A DNA stretch of 7,386 nucleotides, taken from the NCBI GenBank assembly GCA_964484515.1, contig CAZAGT010000264.1, positions 1 to 7,386 on the forward strand. The letters run 5' to 3'. Origin of the DNA: CAZAGT01 sp964484515. Lineage in GTDB: Bacteria > Desulfobacterota > DSM-4660 > Desulfatiglandales > HGW-15. Shown in pieces: positions 6,772-7,386 of this stretch. The first letter of the stretch is position 1. Each line of letters begins with the position of its first letter. The notes beneath the pieces are model-generated. The model ran no database searches. It saw nothing but the letters and a program-made list of their open reading frames with translations, and was not told where the DNA came from. The translations under genes were made by a program, and so were the position numbers.

Positions 6772-7386
6772 CTACAACCAGCGTTTGCGGCGCTTGTACG
6801 CTTTCACTTCCCTGTAGGATTTGGCCATTCCGGACGCGGCGGTGCCGAGATAGAACTCCTTCACATCCGGGTTTGTCCGCAGTTCATCGGCCTCGCTTTC
6901 GAGGACGATCTTGCCGTTCTCCATCACATATCCGTAATGGGCTATCTGAAGCGCCATATTGGCGTTTTGTTCAACCAGCATGATCGTCGTTTCCTGCTCC
7001 TCGTTGATCCTCTTGATGATCCTGAATATCTCCCCGACCAGGAGCGGGGCCAGCCCCAAGGAGGGTTCGTCCAGCAACAGGAGCGTCGGTTGTGCCATCA
7101 AGGCCCTTCCGATCACCAGCATCTGCAATTCACCACCGCTGCAATAGCCTGCCAGCGATTTTCGTCGGTCATAAAGGGGAGGGAAATAGTCGTAGACCAG
7201 GTTCAGATCGTCACGGTACGGCCTACCCCAGCGCGTGGCCGTGCCGACTCTCAAATTCTCTTCCACGGTCAGGTATTTGAACTCCTGTCTGCCCTCTAAG
7301 ACTTGGATGATGCCGCATCGGGTTATCGCCTCGGGAGAAGAGTTCTGGATCGGTTCCTGATCATATTCAATCGTGCCCTCCGTCAC
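6772..7386 (-). CDS. livF: LivF-type ABC transporter ATP-binding protein (5' end outside window)
   Basis: The visible 204 residues are the C-terminal part of a LivF-family ATPase, the energising cytoplasmic subunit of branched-chain amino acid/amide-type (HAAT) importers. In visible numbering: VLEGRQEF (29-36) followed by LTVEENLRVG, the hallmark of this family; signature CSGGE (82-86); Walker B TLLLLDEP (101-108) with catalytic Glu107; SLGLAP D-loop (109-114); and VEQNA (138-142), where LivF proteins typically carry Gln at the H-loop position. The Walker A segment, about 60 residues, lies beyond the right edge; the GTG at the window edge is internal, not a start. Two features stand out. The signature starts with Cys instead of Leu, and after the normal end (EFYLG) there is a basic tail, SYREVKAYKRRKRWL. 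I recall such tails in LivF proteins of Liv clusters carrying an AMP-dependent acyl-CoA ligase gene, but cannot check this here. Other liv genes are expected to the right. Confidence 0.92.
   Translation of the reverse strand: MTEGTIEYDQEPIQNSSPEAITRCGIIQVLEGRQEFKYLTVEENLRVGTATRWGRPYRDDLNLVYDYFPPLYDRRKSLAGYCSGGELQMLVIGRALMAQPTLLLLDEPSLGLAPLLVGEIFRIIKRINEEQETTIMLVEQNANMALQIAHYGYVMENGKIVLESEADELRTNPDVKEFYLGTAASGMAKSYREVKAYKRRKRWL

Noticed and set aside
6504..6983. A 159-codon + strand open frame across the intergenic region between the giant gene and livF
   Set aside because: It overlaps two real - strand genes and its translation is low-complexity Ser/Arg/Pro-rich, typical of an antisense frame.

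Overview
The window carries four protein genes. Two lie on the + strand in the left quarter and two on the - strand in the remaining three quarters; the two pairs converge at about 1707-1897. Base composition is moderate (near or slightly above 50% GC by eye) and even. The gene types (a LivF-type ABC ATPase with a basic C-terminal tail, a small Cys-anchored lipoprotein, a very long soluble regulatory-looking protein) suggest a Gram-negative anaerobe-type bacterium such as a Desulfobacterota/deltaproteobacterial lineage. That placement is inference from gene style, not from a marker gene.

Layout. 1-238: non-coding upstream region, rich in overlapping inverted repeats, ending in a good sigma70-like promoter. 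239-1105 (+): alpha/beta hydrolase (serine hydrolase fold, GFSLG nucleophile elbow). 1197-1706 (+): short predicted lipoprotein of unknown function. 1707-1897: convergent intergenic stretch with small hairpins and one T-run, no gene seen. 1898-6616 (-): one uninterrupted frame of about 1,570 residues, encoding a giant soluble protein with a methyltransferase-like Rossmann half-domain near the N-terminus and a degenerate HD-type (phosphohydrolase-like) domain about two-thirds along, ending in a helical, charged C-terminal region. 6617-6771: intergenic leader with a plausible separate promoter for the giant gene. 6772-7386 (-): 3' part of a LivF-type branched-chain amino acid/amide ABC transporter ATPase; its Walker A end lies outside the window.

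How they may work together. The LivF gene is probably the last gene of a Liv-type transport cluster continuing to the right. The giant gene follows it in the same direction but appears to have its own promoter, so it may be a separate unit. No sequence evidence links the + strand hydrolase and lipoprotein functionally to the - strand genes. The item most deserving attention is the giant protein, whose domain combination I do not recognise as a described system. The second is the hydrolase start, where promoter spacing predicts a leaderless transcript.
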